A DNA stretch of 64,000 nucleotides from Heliopora coerulea (GCA_030142905.1 JASJOG010000054.1:186001-250000), one strand, 5' to 3'. Counted from the stretch's first letter, positions 12,901 to 26,011 are shown. Numbers and translations are program-made. The notes: a model not told the origin generated them from the sequence alone.

Positions 12901-13351
12901 CTAAGTGCACTTCAAAACTTCAGCGTACCTGTTTCTTCCTTTGTCGATTCTGTGGCGTTCTTCAGAGGTAGAACAACAACATGTCAAGAAACAAGAGATT
13001 AAGTTAACCTTTTTCTGTTATCTGTTCAGGCATGTAACCTTTTGCTTTGTTTTGAAATGATAATATACATTTATGAGGGGTGTTTGTAGTCAGTGGGAGC
13101 CGTTTAACCGTTCAACGCCCAGTTTCCGATATCTCGGACACCCAGAACAAAAATACAAACGGGCGAACGAAGCAAAAACAAAGAGCAAACTGAGAAGAAA
13201 GAAAAAAAAACAGGCATTAAAGGGTTAAAATTTGACATAACATGCTTCCAACAAAACGCGTGGTAACAAAATCAGTGGAGCGTATGCTTACCTTTTGAAA
13301 CATTGCAAAAACTAAACCGAAAGGTATCCATATCGTGCCGGAAAAATGCAT
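739..13351 (-). CDS. LamG-TSP1x8-SEA-FN3x6 adhesion protein, partial at 3' end; paralogue of the 32.6-62.5 kb gene
   Basis: I assembled 14 coding exons on the minus strand: 13351-13292, 12959-12929, 11339-10677, 9614-8190, 7621-7512, 7402-7344, 7126-6984, 6906-6604, 5722-5582, 5474-5319, 4866-4573, 3528-3226, 2607-2308 and 1044-739. All have AG/GT boundaries and the reading frame is kept across every junction (1431 codons plus one base). Order: signal peptide (1-20), short linker, LamG-like (31-251), eight TSP1 repeats (252-726), SEA (about 727-830), six FN3 (831-1431). The last FN3 exon ends in phase 1, so the gene continues past the left edge. By analogy with the complete paralogue the missing part should be an iGluR-like channel, but this is inference. 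The first two small exons are the least certain; the others are strongly supported by domain content and by exon-for-exon match to the plus-strand paralogue. Confidence 0.85.
2000..2272 (-). mobile_element. tRNA-derived SINE, second family
   Basis: Minus strand: a head GGTGCTGATAGCACAATGG (box A-like) with GGGTTCGAGACC (box B-like), then a body with TTTGACTCTACCAAGC, ACTCCGGTTTCCTCC and GGACCTCTAGGGAGAA, ending in TATAAATAAA. The same body occurs at 27218-27450. It lies just downstream of the donor of the FN3-5 exon at 2308. Confidence 0.75.
3700..3990. repeat. TTATTTAT low-complexity tract
   Basis: Degenerate TTATTATTTATT array in the intron between FN3-3 and FN3-4 of the minus-strand gene. 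Confidence 0.7.
6190..6560. repeat. CTGTCTGCC minisatellite
   Basis: TGTCTGCC/TGTCTGCCCG units, open in all three plus frames, in the intron between FN3-1 and FN3-2 of the minus-strand gene. Not coding. Confidence 0.85.
6984..7621 (-). CDS. SEA domain (three exons) with conserved G-S cleavage motif
   Basis: Exons 7621-7512 (110 nt), 7402-7344 (59 nt) and 7126-6984 (143 nt) encode a SEA domain of about 104 residues: DIVVKVTVNLTMEEWQDSL opening, VEIFYGTNSALRKFKVLDI, then RKGSVLVVLELHF. The GSVLVV stretch matches the G-S-V-V-V turn at which many SEA domains cut themselves during folding (known for mucin-type SEA domains). The middle exon lies in AT-rich DNA and is too short to stand out alone; the frame (phase 1 to 0 to 2 to 1) and the exon sizes of the paralogue fix it. 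Confidence 0.85.
7875..7983. mobile_element. Short MITE-like element
   Basis: Inverted ends GGATATTAGTGGTTAAATGT and ACATTTGACCACTGATATCC around a GC-rich core, in the intron between the TSP1 and first SEA exons of the minus-strand gene. Confidence 0.6.
8190..9614 (-). CDS. Eight-repeat thrombospondin type 1 exon
   Basis: A single 1425-nt exon encodes eight tandem TSP1 repeats of about 59 residues. Each opens with a G-[NGAK]-[YW]-x-x-W motif and carries six cysteines in a C-S-x-[TS]-C ... R-x-R-x-C ... GGxNCS ... CN ... CP pattern. Almost every repeat has an N-C-S/T or N-G-T glycosylation sequon. Only one tryptophan remains of the usual WxxWxxW ladder. Phase 1 at both ends makes the block a movable symmetric module. 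It has one repeat fewer than the plus-strand paralogue. Confidence 0.95.
10198..10375. repeat. Tandem repeat of about 20 bp
   Basis: Eight or so copies of CACAGTTGTCTCCACATAT variants in the intron between the TSP1 and LamG exons of the minus-strand gene. Confidence 0.75.
10677..11339 (-). CDS. LamG/concanavalin-like domain exon
   Basis: One 663-nt exon, phase 1 at both ends, encodes about 220 residues of a laminin-G/pentraxin-type jelly-roll. Landmarks: YFWSFDG near the start, a GFTILFWTNM strand, WTHVGLVWVAKSKEMKIFYNC, then a FIVGANHEL strand and an EIDELGIWDTVL segment. The plus-strand gene has the equivalent [20 protein letters not shown] and VDDLAIWF landmarks in a 675-nt exon. LamG-like domains commonly bind glycans or matrix proteins; the ligand here is unknown. 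Confidence 0.85.
13292..13351 (-). CDS. Candidate signal-peptide exon (exon 1) of the minus-strand LamG-TSP1-FN3 gene
   Basis: A 60-nt exon starts with ATG and encodes 20 residues, MHFSGTIWIPFGLVFAMFQK, ending in phase 0 at a good GTAAGC donor. The hydrophobic core is typical of a signal peptide. The phase matches exon 1 of the plus-strand paralogue, which is 81 nt and also ends in phase 0. The next exon (12959-12929, 31 nt, phase 0 to 1, NATESTKEET) parallels the 37-nt exon 2 of the paralogue. This is inferred from phase, position and composition rather than sequence similarity, so another upstream start is possible. Confidence 0.5.
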
Positions 13352-14702
13352 TATTACTCTATACCTTTTATTATGACTAGATTGCTTTCAGATTGTATAT
13401 AGTTTATCCGATAACTGATAACTAGCAGTTTCTAGAGATACAGATAGTCGTAATAAAACCTTGAAAACGTTACAGTTGAAAAGATGTTTTTACCAACCAA
13501 TGAGGACGTAGGGTTTTGATAATATTTTGAGAAATACCTGCTGGGTCACTCAGCTTATGAAAAACAAACCCTGCTGTTTGTGGTCATTTGTGAATGTTTA
13601 TTTCATAACAATGTACCTGTTATTACGCTGTCCGTTCGTTGAGTTCCCACGTGATGAATTCGATCATAGATACATTTCCTTCCATCAAGGAAACGTTTGT
13701 TTTATCAGGATTTGGTCATGTCTTGAAGTTCTCCGTACATTTACGATGGCAACCAATGCTTACAGAGAAGTTCGGTTGTTAGACGTGTTTTATCAGATAA
13801 TTATCCCTTTGTGCGCATGCGAAGCAGAGGAAGAGTAATCGGTTTGTCTGTCATTTTGTGATTTCTGTCTGTCTACTTCGCGAGGTTCTCTACCTGACAC
13901 GCGGGGATGTCCTCCATCAGAGTACTTCTCGTTCATGAAGTGAAATAAACGTGCGATGTATGCGATGTAAGATTGCAATATTGTAGCATGTCTTTATTTT
14001 TGCTTAATCATGTTTTGGACGAAGTTCTTCGACCTATCATTGATTTGATATCATTGATGATGTGTATTCACAATATGTCACTGAGACAATTGAACATTTT
14101 TTCCTAAGAACATGACCACGATAATACCTCTTTATCGTTTTTTCGCTTTTCTTGTGAGTCAGGGAAGGGAAGCGTGGACACTCTGTCGCCATACTATCAA
14201 AGTCACCTCTCGCAAAGCTATGTGGTGTATACTGCATAAATCATGACAATAAATCACTGTATCTGTCATGGTTATCAAGTGTACAGGCGTGACCGTGAAC
14301 CTTGAAGTGAGCAGAGTTGGGAGGTGCAAAAACACAGCCCACATCTCTTAGACAATAAGAGCACAATAAAGTGCGCTCTCAGACAATTTAACCACAAGCT
14401 CAGACAACAAGACCTCAAACCTTCGTGACCTCGGTCGTTGCTCAATTATTATTTCACGACAAACGCATTCCAACTTCTTCCCTTCGTTACGTTCGTCCTC
14501 ACGAACACACACACATCGTAATTTGAATTTGTCACTCCCAAGTCTTAATGTAAACGAAAAAGAAATTCGTATATGTTGAGGATAAAATTACGAAATTCCT
14601 TGCCGAGAGGAATTAAAATGTCTTCCACTTTAAGGAATTTGTAAAAATAACAAGTTTGATTTTGATGTTCACTTTCGATGATAGCGACATGTAATTAATA
14701 AG

Positions 14703-14918
14703 TATTTGTGTGTGTGTGTCTACGTGAGTGTGTGTGGCGTGTGTATGCATGCTGTATGTATATGATTCTTTACTGACCCGACGGACAGCTTACCTGTATG
14801 GGAATTCTTTCTGGTCGTTTTGCAATTCAAAAGTGACGTAACTACCGTGTTAAGATAAATGTCATTGAATTGATCAATCAGTCAATCAATCAATCAATCA
14901 ATCAATCAGTCAATCAGT
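14703..14918. repeat. TG-rich and (CAAT)n microsatellites
   Basis: TGTGTG stretch at 14706-14747 and TCAATCAATC array at 14872-14918 in the spacer between the minus-strand adhesion gene and P4HA. Confidence 0.75.
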
Positions 14919-15626
14919 ACCCTTTCTCTCTCCCTCTGTCTAACTTTTCACGAACTCTCTCTCCCCTTCTCTTTTTTTTTTTTAATTTCTTCCAGAAACT
15001 CCCCTTGTCTTCATTTACTCATTCGGAGTAAACCGCCCCTTCTTTCATGAAAACAAGCAATCCAGACCACTCCAGCTGTAAGACTTAAAAAGCAAACGCG
15101 GCACTTTACGACATGCACTCTTATGGCGAAGCCAGTAAGAAAAGTCTGGAAATTATGTGGTCCTTCTGCTATCGGTAGTTAGGTCAGTGGTCAAGTGTGT
15201 GATCATGCATAACAAAAAATTTAAAAATACAAGCATATACACCATCAAACATTTAGGCTGCTTTTACGTACTTGACCAAAAAACTCAGACGATCTCAGAA
15301 CTCCGTGAAGTTGTTTGTCTGAGTCTTTCGAATCCTCTAGCATGAATGATGTTCACGTTTGCGAATTCCATTTTGATTATTCATGCATAATGTTCCTTTT
15401 TCACCTCTTCCTTTCGTTTTGCTTGCTGTGCACTTCTTTTTCGCTATCTTTCCTTTTTCTCATCTCGTTATTCTGTTCCTCCCATTTCCTTACTTCCCCT
15501 GGCTTTGTCTTTCTTTTCAATTCTTTACCCTTATTCCCCTTTGCTTTTCTCTGCTATTCTTTCTGAAAAACCTTGATTCCACTAATCACTTTACTACAAA
15601 CGCTGTCATTATAAACAATGTTCCGC

Positions 15627-15632
15627 TTTATT
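15627..15632 (-). other. P4HA: Candidate polyadenylation signal for P4HA
   Basis: AATAAA on the minus strand about 280 nt after the TGA at 15912. Confidence 0.35.
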
Positions 15633-15911
15633 TAAAAAAAAATAACAGAATTCTGCATAAATACGTTCTTTTCATTCAGCTAAGCGATTAGATCGTCACA
15701 ATACTTTCTTTTTTTTTAAATCTAACGGCAAAATGCAGCTTTGATCATTCATACATCTGCTAAAGTATCCTTAAATTACTTTGGAAATATGTCATAGCGG
15801 CCAGAAGTGTTCTGGATTTCTAGCAACAAGCGTCCCCCAAAAAGTCAATGGCAGTCGATGTCAGACTTGGAAAATTGGAACCTTGAACAAAATCGAAAAT
15901 TTCGAAAATCC

Positions 15912-18900
15912 TCACTCATCAGGTGAAAGACCACAAGGTCGACGAAATTCATTTCCAACTTCGTGAAACCATTTGTTGGCCACTAAAATGAAAAACAAGT
16001 GAATTGTTAGAAAGATATTTGTTTACATAAATTTAACATTGAAAGCTTCGACGTGAACGTGGGATTTCTTTTGCAAATACATTCCCTTAAGGACCTCGAT
16101 CTCGCTTAAGCCTGGTTCACACGTGAGCATAAGCATAAGAACAAAACAAAAGGCAAAACAAAGGAATGAAGTCAAGCCTGCGACATAAGGATCGTCGTAA
16201 TCGTAAGCCAAGCATAAGCCAAGAGCCGAACAAAAGACGAGACAAAGAAAAATTCTTGTTTTTTTTATCTTCGCAAGTCTCAGAGGAGATGTTATACTTT
16301 GTTTTCGTATTGATGTTGTCCTTATGCTTATGTCGCTGGTAAGAACCAAGCTTTAATACGTTTTCTCTATTTCTTTGTCAGTTGGCTATAGTTATTGATT
16401 TATTTAAAAATAAACCAGCTTGTTGATTATTCATTCCCGTGCATAGAAATAAAATGGATTGTCAAGGGGTGAAAGTTCTTTGGCATTTCCAAGTACAATT
16501 AAGAGCCGCGAAGCGCCAATTTACCTGTGCACATAAAACTAATAAATTACTATCCATGTTGAGATTAGATCAATATTCCATCAGAATCACCGAGACAGTT
16601 TCGCAAAAGGCCAAGCAGAAATATAAAACGTAGTCCATCCGTAGTCCAAAGCGTTACGCCATCACAGACGAAGGGAAATGATATGTGAGGTTGTACCCCT
16701 GCAAACCGGGTAGAAAATACCACAGCTCAGCTCGGGCTGAACTTTTGGTCATTATATCATAGGTTTATTTTCTGAAGGAATTCTTTAAGGCCATGAATTG
16801 TCCATGCCAAAAACCCTAAATGAGCTAATATAAACATATCCATTCACAACGATTTGTTTATCTTAACAGTTTTAACGTTCCAGACAATTAGTGAGAATGC
16901 TATTAAACATACCGGAGTTTACGTTAAGAAAAGGCTTTTGGGCTCTGAAGTTGGACTAACTTTGTATCCCTAAATTGAGCCTCAAAGGTTTTTAAAGATA
17001 GATTCTATGGAGAATTTCATCCCGAGATGAAATCTCAGTCTGGGTTTACGAGGTTTTGTGGTTTGTTTTTTTTTTGTTTTTGGGGTTTTGTTTTTTAATT
17101 TTTTTTTGACCGAACTATAACTGTGTCAATAATAATTAATCATACAAACCCCATTTTGTTCCCGATATGACAGGACAACCAGCGTGTCTGGTCCTGAAGT
17201 CGCCATCGCCAGATTTCATTAAGTTGTGCCAAAACACAAGATCACCCTACAGAATTGAACGGAGATATATCCACTAAGATTGTCGTGACAGGATACAAAA
17301 AAAAAAAAAATAGAAAAGATTTGTTATCAGATATCGGGCAATTTGTCAAGAACTCACAAAGATCTAGCCACAAAAATTTCATGGATTAAGTGTAACCACA
17401 GTCGAGGAAATTGCTGAGGGTTTACAATACCTTCGAAGGTGTCAGCCGAGCTCCTACGTAAGGAAATACTGTTGCACCACCTGCCTCAACTTCATTCATC
17501 TAATAAGACAAAGTGAAGGACACGTTGAGTGAGGAATGGTCTAGAGGACAAGCAAACGTTGAAAATACTCATGAACAAATCAGCTTAAGGTAATGAGAGA
17601 GTGTATTTTATGTTTACTACATTGACTCGCCCTTCGAATGCGAAGCAACGCTTCTAATGTTCAGTCCCCCTGCACACCTGCGTAAACAATAGCTGGATGT
17701 GCATAGTTCGGAGGATGTAATGTAAGTTTTAAGATTTATTCATTGTAGCATATTCTCGTCAATCACAATACCACGCAGTATATTTGTAACTAAACCGAAA
17801 TCCCTTGAGGAAAATTTTTTTCGAAAAGTTGTTGATTTGCTTCCCGTAACATTTAACACCCCCTCCGTATGAATGCCGGTTCAATATTTTTTTGAGCAAC
17901 GAATCATGAAGATGTTGAATAGTATGGTGCCGTGGATGAATGCGGCTGATCGACCATTACACTAAACCCACCATTTTACTCTGGTGGAAGAGTTTCGTCC
18001 TTCAATATCAACATTCTTAATTTTGTCAATTTTACACTTTTCAATGTTATACTCGTGAAAGCAATGAACGACATCACTTTGGGTCTTGGCGTGCATTAAG
18101 TTTGAGATGATTAACGATTGGAATTTCTATCGTACGCACATTTTTCTCAACTCAGTCAAACTGTATCAAATGTACATACGTAAGCAAGCGATTTTAAAAG
18201 TAAATCTTACGTATAACAATGCTGTTGCAATTCTGTTGCCATCTCCCATGTCTTTAATCAGCTGTTTCTCGTGTTCCTGTGAATGAAAAGAACGAATGTA
18301 TGATCGATACTCTTGTATGTATGTCCGAAAAAAACCTCGTTCCCAACTAAGGAACTTTCAGACAAATTCGATATTCGTCTCTGCCGTGGAGATGCCATAC
18401 TCAATGCACTGGAAATCAGAGGGAAACATGTACTAAACGAGAAGCTGAGTGGGATTAATGGGTAAACGTATAACGCTATAGCCCAATGACTGGACCACAA
18501 CCCTTGGATCCAAAAATTCATTTCTTCACGAAGTATATCACTTTGCCGCTGCCAGTGAACATTTAACAGCAAAACCAGTAAACAATTAAAAAAGGCTCAA
18601 ACGTGGAGAAAGCCCGCACCTCTGAAAAATGTTACATGAGCACTGCAGGAACACAGCTTAAAGTGTGTGTTGAAAGTGTGTCGACTTTTCTTGCTATGCA
18701 GTTCTTTAGAATATCACGTGCGTAACTTAATGACGCTTATTGGTTCGAATTTGCGGCAGAAAACTGTAATAGTAGTTTCTAAAAATACACTTCTGGCCTC
18801 CAATGGATTAAAAAGAATTTGATCACATCACTGATTTCGCTGACACGCAGTTAGAAAATAAATGACAGGTTTCTTTGACTCACTCCAAGAGTATGTTTTG

Positions 18901-21900
18901 CTTTCAAAGAAATTAGAATTGATAAATTTGGTAGGTATTACCACACAGTATCCCTAAAATAATACATTTCTATGCAAAAAAATCCCAACAAATCATTTTC
19001 GTCGAATCACCAAGCTGTTGAAACCATTCCTCTCCAATTTCGTCAAAAACGAACGAAATCTCAAACGTCGTTCTCCGCCCTATGCAAAATAACAAGTCTC
19101 ATATGACAGAAAAGCTCTGCGACAAACATTGATACAATTTGAACTTACTTTAATGGCACGGGCTTTCTCAAGTTTAAGCTGTGAATCAAAATTGACAAAG
19201 CTCAATCAAATTACAGTTTTGGAAATTCCTGCTAAACTAACAGTAAACGACAAGACTCAGACACTGAAAATCAGTCCGGGAAAAAATCTCCCTTGACAAT
19301 CTTTTTGTGCCAGAAATGTTCAAACTAGACGAAAACCCAGGCTTTAATTACACTAAATGCATATATTATTACTGCCACTATTACTACTTTTCTCTTGTTA
19401 TAAGTGGTATTACAGCTATCATTGTGTTCTGATTTATTCATTTTGCTTGCCTTTGTAAGATTGTGAGGAATTCTCAAGTTTTTAGTGTAATACCAGATAG
19501 ATAAATAAATAAACAAACAAATATTTTCCCCCTTTTTTGCCCCACCTGGTCACTTGCCTTAACAAAACCGTCACTTAAGAATCAAAATTCTGAAACTAAC
19601 TTCCACACTCATGACAGCGTGCCACGCACACCCACTTTTCCACACCAGGCCCCGGTCATGCTCGAGACTCTTGATCTGTCTGGACTTGTTTCCCAAGAAA
19701 CACTAGTCAGTACGTTAAATTGGGTAGTTTCTCATGAATATGTTCAGTAAAAATCCAAAAGGGTGATTGAACTGCCGAAACAAGGGAGGAAATACCGACA
19801 TTTAGAGCGAAGACCTTGGGTCGAAGAGAAACGTTTCACTCCAGCGAACTCGTAGGGGCTTTTGCTCGGCATCTCTTCTATTAGTAGGGAGTTTAAGCGA
19901 ACTGGTACGGCGAAGGCATTTGGCAAAGTAGTTTAACTTTACACATTTGAATAGAAGAACATTCTATGAAGTTGTAATGATTTGTGAATATTGTTTATGC
20001 CTCTGAAACTCTTCTCAGCAGAAGAAATATAAAACAATTTCGGATTATAAACAAGATGATAAAGTTTAATGGTAATATTTCGTCTTTATTCCAAAGGCAT
20101 CGTCAGATCGTTTGACGGAATGAGACCGGCGTAGACAGTGATCGAACGACTGTCTTACAAAAATGATCCCGCATAAGCTTAAATTGTGTGATACGAACTG
20201 CAATTTTCACCTTTATTGGCTATTGAAAGTTTCATGAGTCTGTGACCTTGGGTCTTTTTTAGAGAACTTGGGAAAATATTTTTCTTTACGAACCTCCCAG
20301 TCGCTAAAACATACATTACGCCCAGGGGTGGATCCAGTTTTGGCCAAAAGGGGTGGGCGTGCACTGACCAGCCCAAAGGCATTGGTGGGATAGGGCTTGA
20401 TGCAGAGAAAATGGCATGTCCCGGACGTTTTTAATAGAATATGGCTAGTTACATTTTTACTGAAATTCAACTCTGAAACTCCGCTCTATTTTCAACTTCA
20501 GTCTCCTCCACTGTTTACACATTCTGAAACTTTGATTAAGAGCTTACTGGAAGTGTGGCTAAGAGAGTCGCTCAAGAAAACTAGCCTAAAATTGCAAAAG
20601 TGGACTTGAAAACCAATCTTCGAATTTAAGACTAAAGCAGGATGTCCAATTTCGATTTTCCAATATAGCCAGTTCATGAAATTAGTCAACTGCATTTACT
20701 CCCCGTCCTCAATACCGCGATAAAAAGGAATGTTATTCGTGCTAAAGAGAGGTTGGGTGTGCGTCCCTCGCCCCCCTCGAAATCCGCCCCTGATTCCGAA
20801 ATACGTTTTTCTTGACACAGTCGTGAGCCGAACTGGGGCTCCTTAATGTCTCTATACGAATACAGAATCATTGATGGCGCCCTTAAAGGGATCGAACTGT
20901 TTCCGTAGTTTTGATTCATATGCACAGATATTACTTGTATTGGCTTACCCGTGAGAAATCGTAGTGAGGATCGTATTGCCCAGCCATTCCATAATTCTGA
21001 ACCTAATGAAGTAGAGTAGAGAAAAGTAGAGAACAAGAGATTATATTGGTGTTAACTTCCGGTTTTCAAAATACAGTAGACCCTCCTAAATGTATGACGT
21101 AATTTCCGTCTTTTTAAAAATGGCGGCTGTGCGGAAGAAAGTCGATTTGTGTGACGGTACGTGCATTTGGTATTTTTCCGAAAGGAATACAAAGCTGAAG
21201 GTGTTTCACTACTTTGAAACTCTTAAAGGAATGTTGGGAACCGGACAGCAAAGGTAAGAAATCGTTTTTGCCTCGTCAACTAGCATTGAATCACCATATA
21301 AATAGATCCATCATGCAAATTTAATTTACAATTATAGCTATACCGTACACGTGTGTTTTCACTCAGCATGTCATTAAATTCATGAGTGGGTTGGGTACAC
21401 AACAAGCATTATTTACGGTAATTTAGAGCTTTGCAAGAAGATTAGAATTTTCGGTCCATGTTTTTCTAGAACATTTTGCAACGTGACTTTTATCACCATT
21501 CACCGAATTTAAATAACTCTAACAATAGCTACGCCTTAGTCAATAAATATCCATGTACTGTACTTGTATTATAAACGGATTAAACCTAGAAATATTCTAT
21601 ACCGTATGTAATGTGAAAATGAATTATGTAAATTTGTACAAAGATTTGACCAACATGCACGAGTTTTTACATATACCGTACGTAGCGATAGTTACAGGTA
21701 ATATGTGGATCTTTGTCGAGCTCAACCCCGAAAAAAATTATTTCTGAGCCCTAGACTTGGATCAAATCTTCAACCATCTGATGTTTGGTGATGACGGGTT
21801 TGATGCTCATCTTAGGCTTAGACATGTTTTTTTCTGAGGGTACACTGTATAAACGTGACAGACATCCATGTATTGTCCAACATTGTGTTATCACCAAGCT

Positions 21901-23473
21901 TCCACATTCCCAATGTGTGTCACATTCATCTCATTGGATAACTTTAGTTGATATGAAATATGCCATAGTATTGAGTATAACATAAACAAACCTGTAAGCC
22001 CTCAGCAGTTGCAACATTCAGCTGTGTAACAGCATCAAGCCTTGCATTAATTTGTGCCACAGTGGGACCATCGTCATCTTCTAACCAGGCACTTAAACAT
22101 GATATTAAAGAATATCATATTTAGAAATACGTGTCAGTGGTATTATAACCACGATAAACCATGGTATAGTATGATATAAAGTACTGTATTTATATTCAAC
22201 ATGGCAGGTGTCTGTGACAAATGTCTTGGTGGTGTGAATACATATTCATTACCCTAGCACTGGTGATCACAACTTGTCTAATAGTATACAAACTTGAACA
22301 ACAAACTAATTGGTGATCCCAGATCACAGTCTTTCTTTGAACAACTGGCCACAAGAAAGATTACCAAATGATCACATTCATACTTTGTTTATCTTAGTTT
22401 TTTAGAGCACTGTAATATTATATTCTTGAACCTTTTCATTTCCCAATATCTATAACCAATTACTGTAACATATCAGCTTTGAATGTACTATAAATATATT
22501 GTAGAACAGAAATATTTAGTTCCTTTGATAAGGTACAGTGTTAATCCAGAATATGTTAATCTTATCCCACACAATACATGAAGCTGTACTCACAATTCAC
22601 TGATTCTGTAGTTAGCAAATTCAATTTTGCCAGTTTTTGGATTATGAACAGTTGCCCTAGATAACTAAAAAACATCAGGGGTAAATTAATAGGAATGAAT
22701 ACTGTAAATGAAGTAATGTAGGAAGAAAGATAGAGGATAATTGTATATATGAATTACAAAACAGAAATAAGGATTTAAAAGTCTAAGTGTATTTTGAAAA
22801 GGCATGCCTTCTTAATACAAGACAACTTTGAAATCCTAGTTAAGTTCAACATCAAGTATTTATTTGATTCGTTAAGAACACAAATTTACATAATATTTTC
22901 AAACATCTACTAGTTCTTACAAGTACAATAAGGCTTTCAAAATTTTCAAAATTGCTAGTTGAAGATCTTCCTCCTGTTTTAACATCCTTTAAACATTAAT
23001 TTCTTTTGTTTTTTGTGAGTGAATTCTTAATATGTAGGAGGGTATTTATTTCAACTTAACTGTATATGTGAACAAGCAGATTCAAACACTTCCACAAATC
23101 CCACCCTGCCTTGCTTAGAAACTAAGCAGCTTATTCATTTATGTGAACAATAAAGATAATTCTAATAAAAAGATCATTTTGAAAATCAGGAAATGCTGAA
23201 GACTTAGCATAATGCTCAATTTGTGTCAATAGCAAGTTGAGTTATAAAGGGGTCTTAGATGTAACCCATAACATGAGGGAGATAACTGTCTTGAATGCTT
23301 ACTTGTGGATCAGCAATTTGCTTGAGTTCCTCGATTTCCCTTTCACTTGCAAATGACCGGAATATGTAAATTGGTGGCTTTTCAAAAACTTGTTCCATTC
23401 TTACTGGCTTTATCTTTAGCAATGGGTGTTTTGTGAAGTAGGAGCATTTAAGCTTGGATACATTTTGTTTTTC
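15912..23473 (-). CDS. P4HA: P4HA catalytic 2-oxoglutarate/Fe(II) dioxygenase exons
   Basis: Exons 5-13. Motifs in order: PPIYIFRSFAS (start of the double-stranded beta-helix), RATVHNPKTG, NYGMAGQYDPHYDFSR (H-x-D iron ligands, own 54-nt exon), GDGNRIATALLY, AGGATVFPYVGARL, then FRTRHAGCPVISGTKW (distal His and the 2-oxoglutarate lysine), NKWFHEVGNEFRRPC. His-to-Lys spacing is ten residues, as in the human alpha subunit. The catalytic part is split into nine small exons; the shortest (19178-19149, 30 nt) encodes LKLEKARAIK and looks optional. Confidence 0.95.
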
Positions 23474-25797
23474 CTGTCAAATAGAGCCAAAGAAATTGCA
23501 GTTAGTGGATCGTTCTTACTGTAACTACTCCACAGTATGCAGTCTGCACTGTGCTGCACTGTACTGTATTACTGAGCACTATACTGTTCTGAACCATGTT
23601 GAACTCTACTTCATTGTTGTGCTAAGCTGTACTGCACTTTATTGTACTGTAGTGTTATAGTTCTCAGTAAACAACTTTATTCTCTTGTCTTTTCCACAGA
23701 AAACAAAGTGAATAACCCAAGGTTGTTAGCTTTGGTAAAATGGTGCAAAATTAGCCCATTCTTCTATTTTAATTCTCCTAAGTATCTCAAGTCCTTAAGA
23801 CCATAATGTTTAATAGCCATTTCCTTAACCCATTGAGGGATAAGGCGCAGTTTAGTATTTTTATCTGGCTAATGCCAGATGATTTTACTCATCAATGGGA
23901 TGAGTCCTGCCCCTTAATGAGTTAAGATTATAATTTCAGTGCAATACTGAACAGAATCACTTTGCATTTGGTTTTTTGGTGCAGTGTTGTAACTGGTACA
24001 CATAACTCAAGTTACCTCGTATGTGAGCATTTCATCACCACGACACAGTCTTTTGTAGTTCTCTCGCTCTGTTGGCCAGTCGAAATTGTCATAATCAAAT
24101 TTTGGTCTTTCATGTGGTTTCAGTTTTTTCTCATCGGTTTCTGGTTTTTTAATGTTTTTACTGTTGTCTCCCATTTCCCTTTCATTCTCTCTTGTCAGGT
24201 AAATTAAATTAGTTCTTGCTCTTTTATGGCTTGGATCTGAAGTGGAGAAAGGAGATTAAAAAACAAGTGATTACTGATATCCCATTGACTCTTTAATACA
24301 TTCAGTCCTAAGTTTTAAAAGTATTCTGGAAAACCCCAGGCAGTTCTCAGAATTACTTCCAGGTCATTTCACTCAGATGAGACACCTGGAAGTTGAAATT
24401 TTAAATCCCAAAAGATTTTTCTGATTATATTGAATTGTCTAGGTTCTTCTGTTAGTTCCCAGAAATTAAAGGGTCACCTTAAAAGTAAAAAGGTTAAATC
24501 TCATGAGGTGTAAGTAAATGTCTGTATTTCAGAAGAAGAAGAAAAAGATCACTTACATCTTAATGAGCACAAAATTCTCAGTGAATTGTTTATGGATAGA
24601 ATTTAATGTGGGCCAAAGACCCCTCATGATACAGGCTTCAAAATTGCATATATTACCATAGTGTATACTGTAACTCATTAACTGGCAGGGCTTATCCTTT
24701 TGACGAATTAAATCATCTGGTGTTAGCGAGAGTAAAATATCAAAGTGTGTCCTTGCCCCTTAATGAGTTAACATGTGCTGTACATTTACTTTGGCTTTGA
24801 AGTTGTTTATTTACAAGTTGTTTTTGAGTGGTACTACTATTATGTGCCAGTCAACAGTATTAAGGTTGAACCACAAGAAAGTGATAGCGTTCACACTGGC
24901 TGTTCCTAAATAATTAAATCTAGATGTAGTTATACACAAGTTCTTACTGCATTCAAATTCTCTCATCTACTGTACCCTTCACCCATAAATCAATAAATAC
25001 CCTTCAAAACAATTCATATTCTTATGATCCTTGTCTCTCAAATGCTGTACTTCATTTCAACCATGACTTACCTACTCTCAACCATTCCACTGTATAATTT
25101 ATTGCCTGTTGTATGTTACCTAGCTGGAAACATTGATTAAAAACAAAGTATATCTCAGTAATGTAGTTCAGAAGAATCTGTTTTAGTTTTTTTGTAATAT
25201 ACCTGGACTGTATAACAACTATATGCTTGTTTCTTGTAATATTGTTTATGGACAAAATACCTTATACTCGACCCAACTCAAATGGTCCAAAATGTCACTA
25301 AGCCTTATATTGTCTTTATAGGTTGATCCATTCATTAATCTCAGTGCTTCCTCCATCCATATTTTGGTATTATCATAGTTCTTCTCATTGTAAGAGTCTC
25401 TTCCAATTGTGTAAGTATCAAATACACCCAGCTGTGAGCTGTCTGTTGGTGTTTCACGCAGGCCTGCAGTGATATATGATGGGGGCAAGTGATAGGTTTC
25501 TTGGATGCGAACAATAGCCTTGAGTGCTCCATCCAAGTCTGCCTCAGAAGGAAGTAGGTCTTTATAAAACTTAAGGTGTTCAAGGATAAGGTCTGAAGCA
25601 AAATACACAGTTAAAGCTATTAGTAAGAGTACAGTACAGTTTATCTTTGAACATAATTAGACTATGTTATGATATCCCAGTACCTGCACACCTGTTGAAC
25701 TGAATTACTGCAGAATTCTAATGCAAGTCATACTATATATTGATTGTAAGTGTGGCAAATGCTACCTGGAAAATGTGTACGTATTTATATTTATATT

Positions 25798-25833
<36 letters not shown>

Positions 25834-25977
25834 CACACACACACACATGTATGTTCACATATATATATATATATATATACACCACTCACTCTTCCCCCTC
25901 TCTCTTTTACTTTATATAATAAATATATAAAGATACATCACGCATAAAGATATGAATATATAAATATATAAACATAT

Positions 25978-26011
<34 letters not shown>

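Larger units (their letters stand above)
13352..15911. other. Spacer between the minus-strand adhesion gene and P4HA
   Basis: No exon recognised. Holds microsatellites and AT-rich DNA; must include the promoter and 5' UTR of the minus-strand adhesion gene and the 3' UTR of P4HA. Confidence 0.6.

Noticed and set aside
14159..14344. Hydrophobic start MWAVFLHLPTLLTS as exon 1 of the minus-strand adhesion gene
   Set aside because: No good phase-0 donor; the 13351-13292 exon with a GTAAGC donor fits better.
19744..19926. 60-codon minus frame between P4HA exons
   Set aside because: Not similar to P4HA; exons on both sides already join in frame without it.
20686..21036. 116-codon minus frame
   Set aside because: Out-of-frame shadow over P4HA exon 8 (21002-20949), whose true frame reads QNYGMAGQYDPHYDF.
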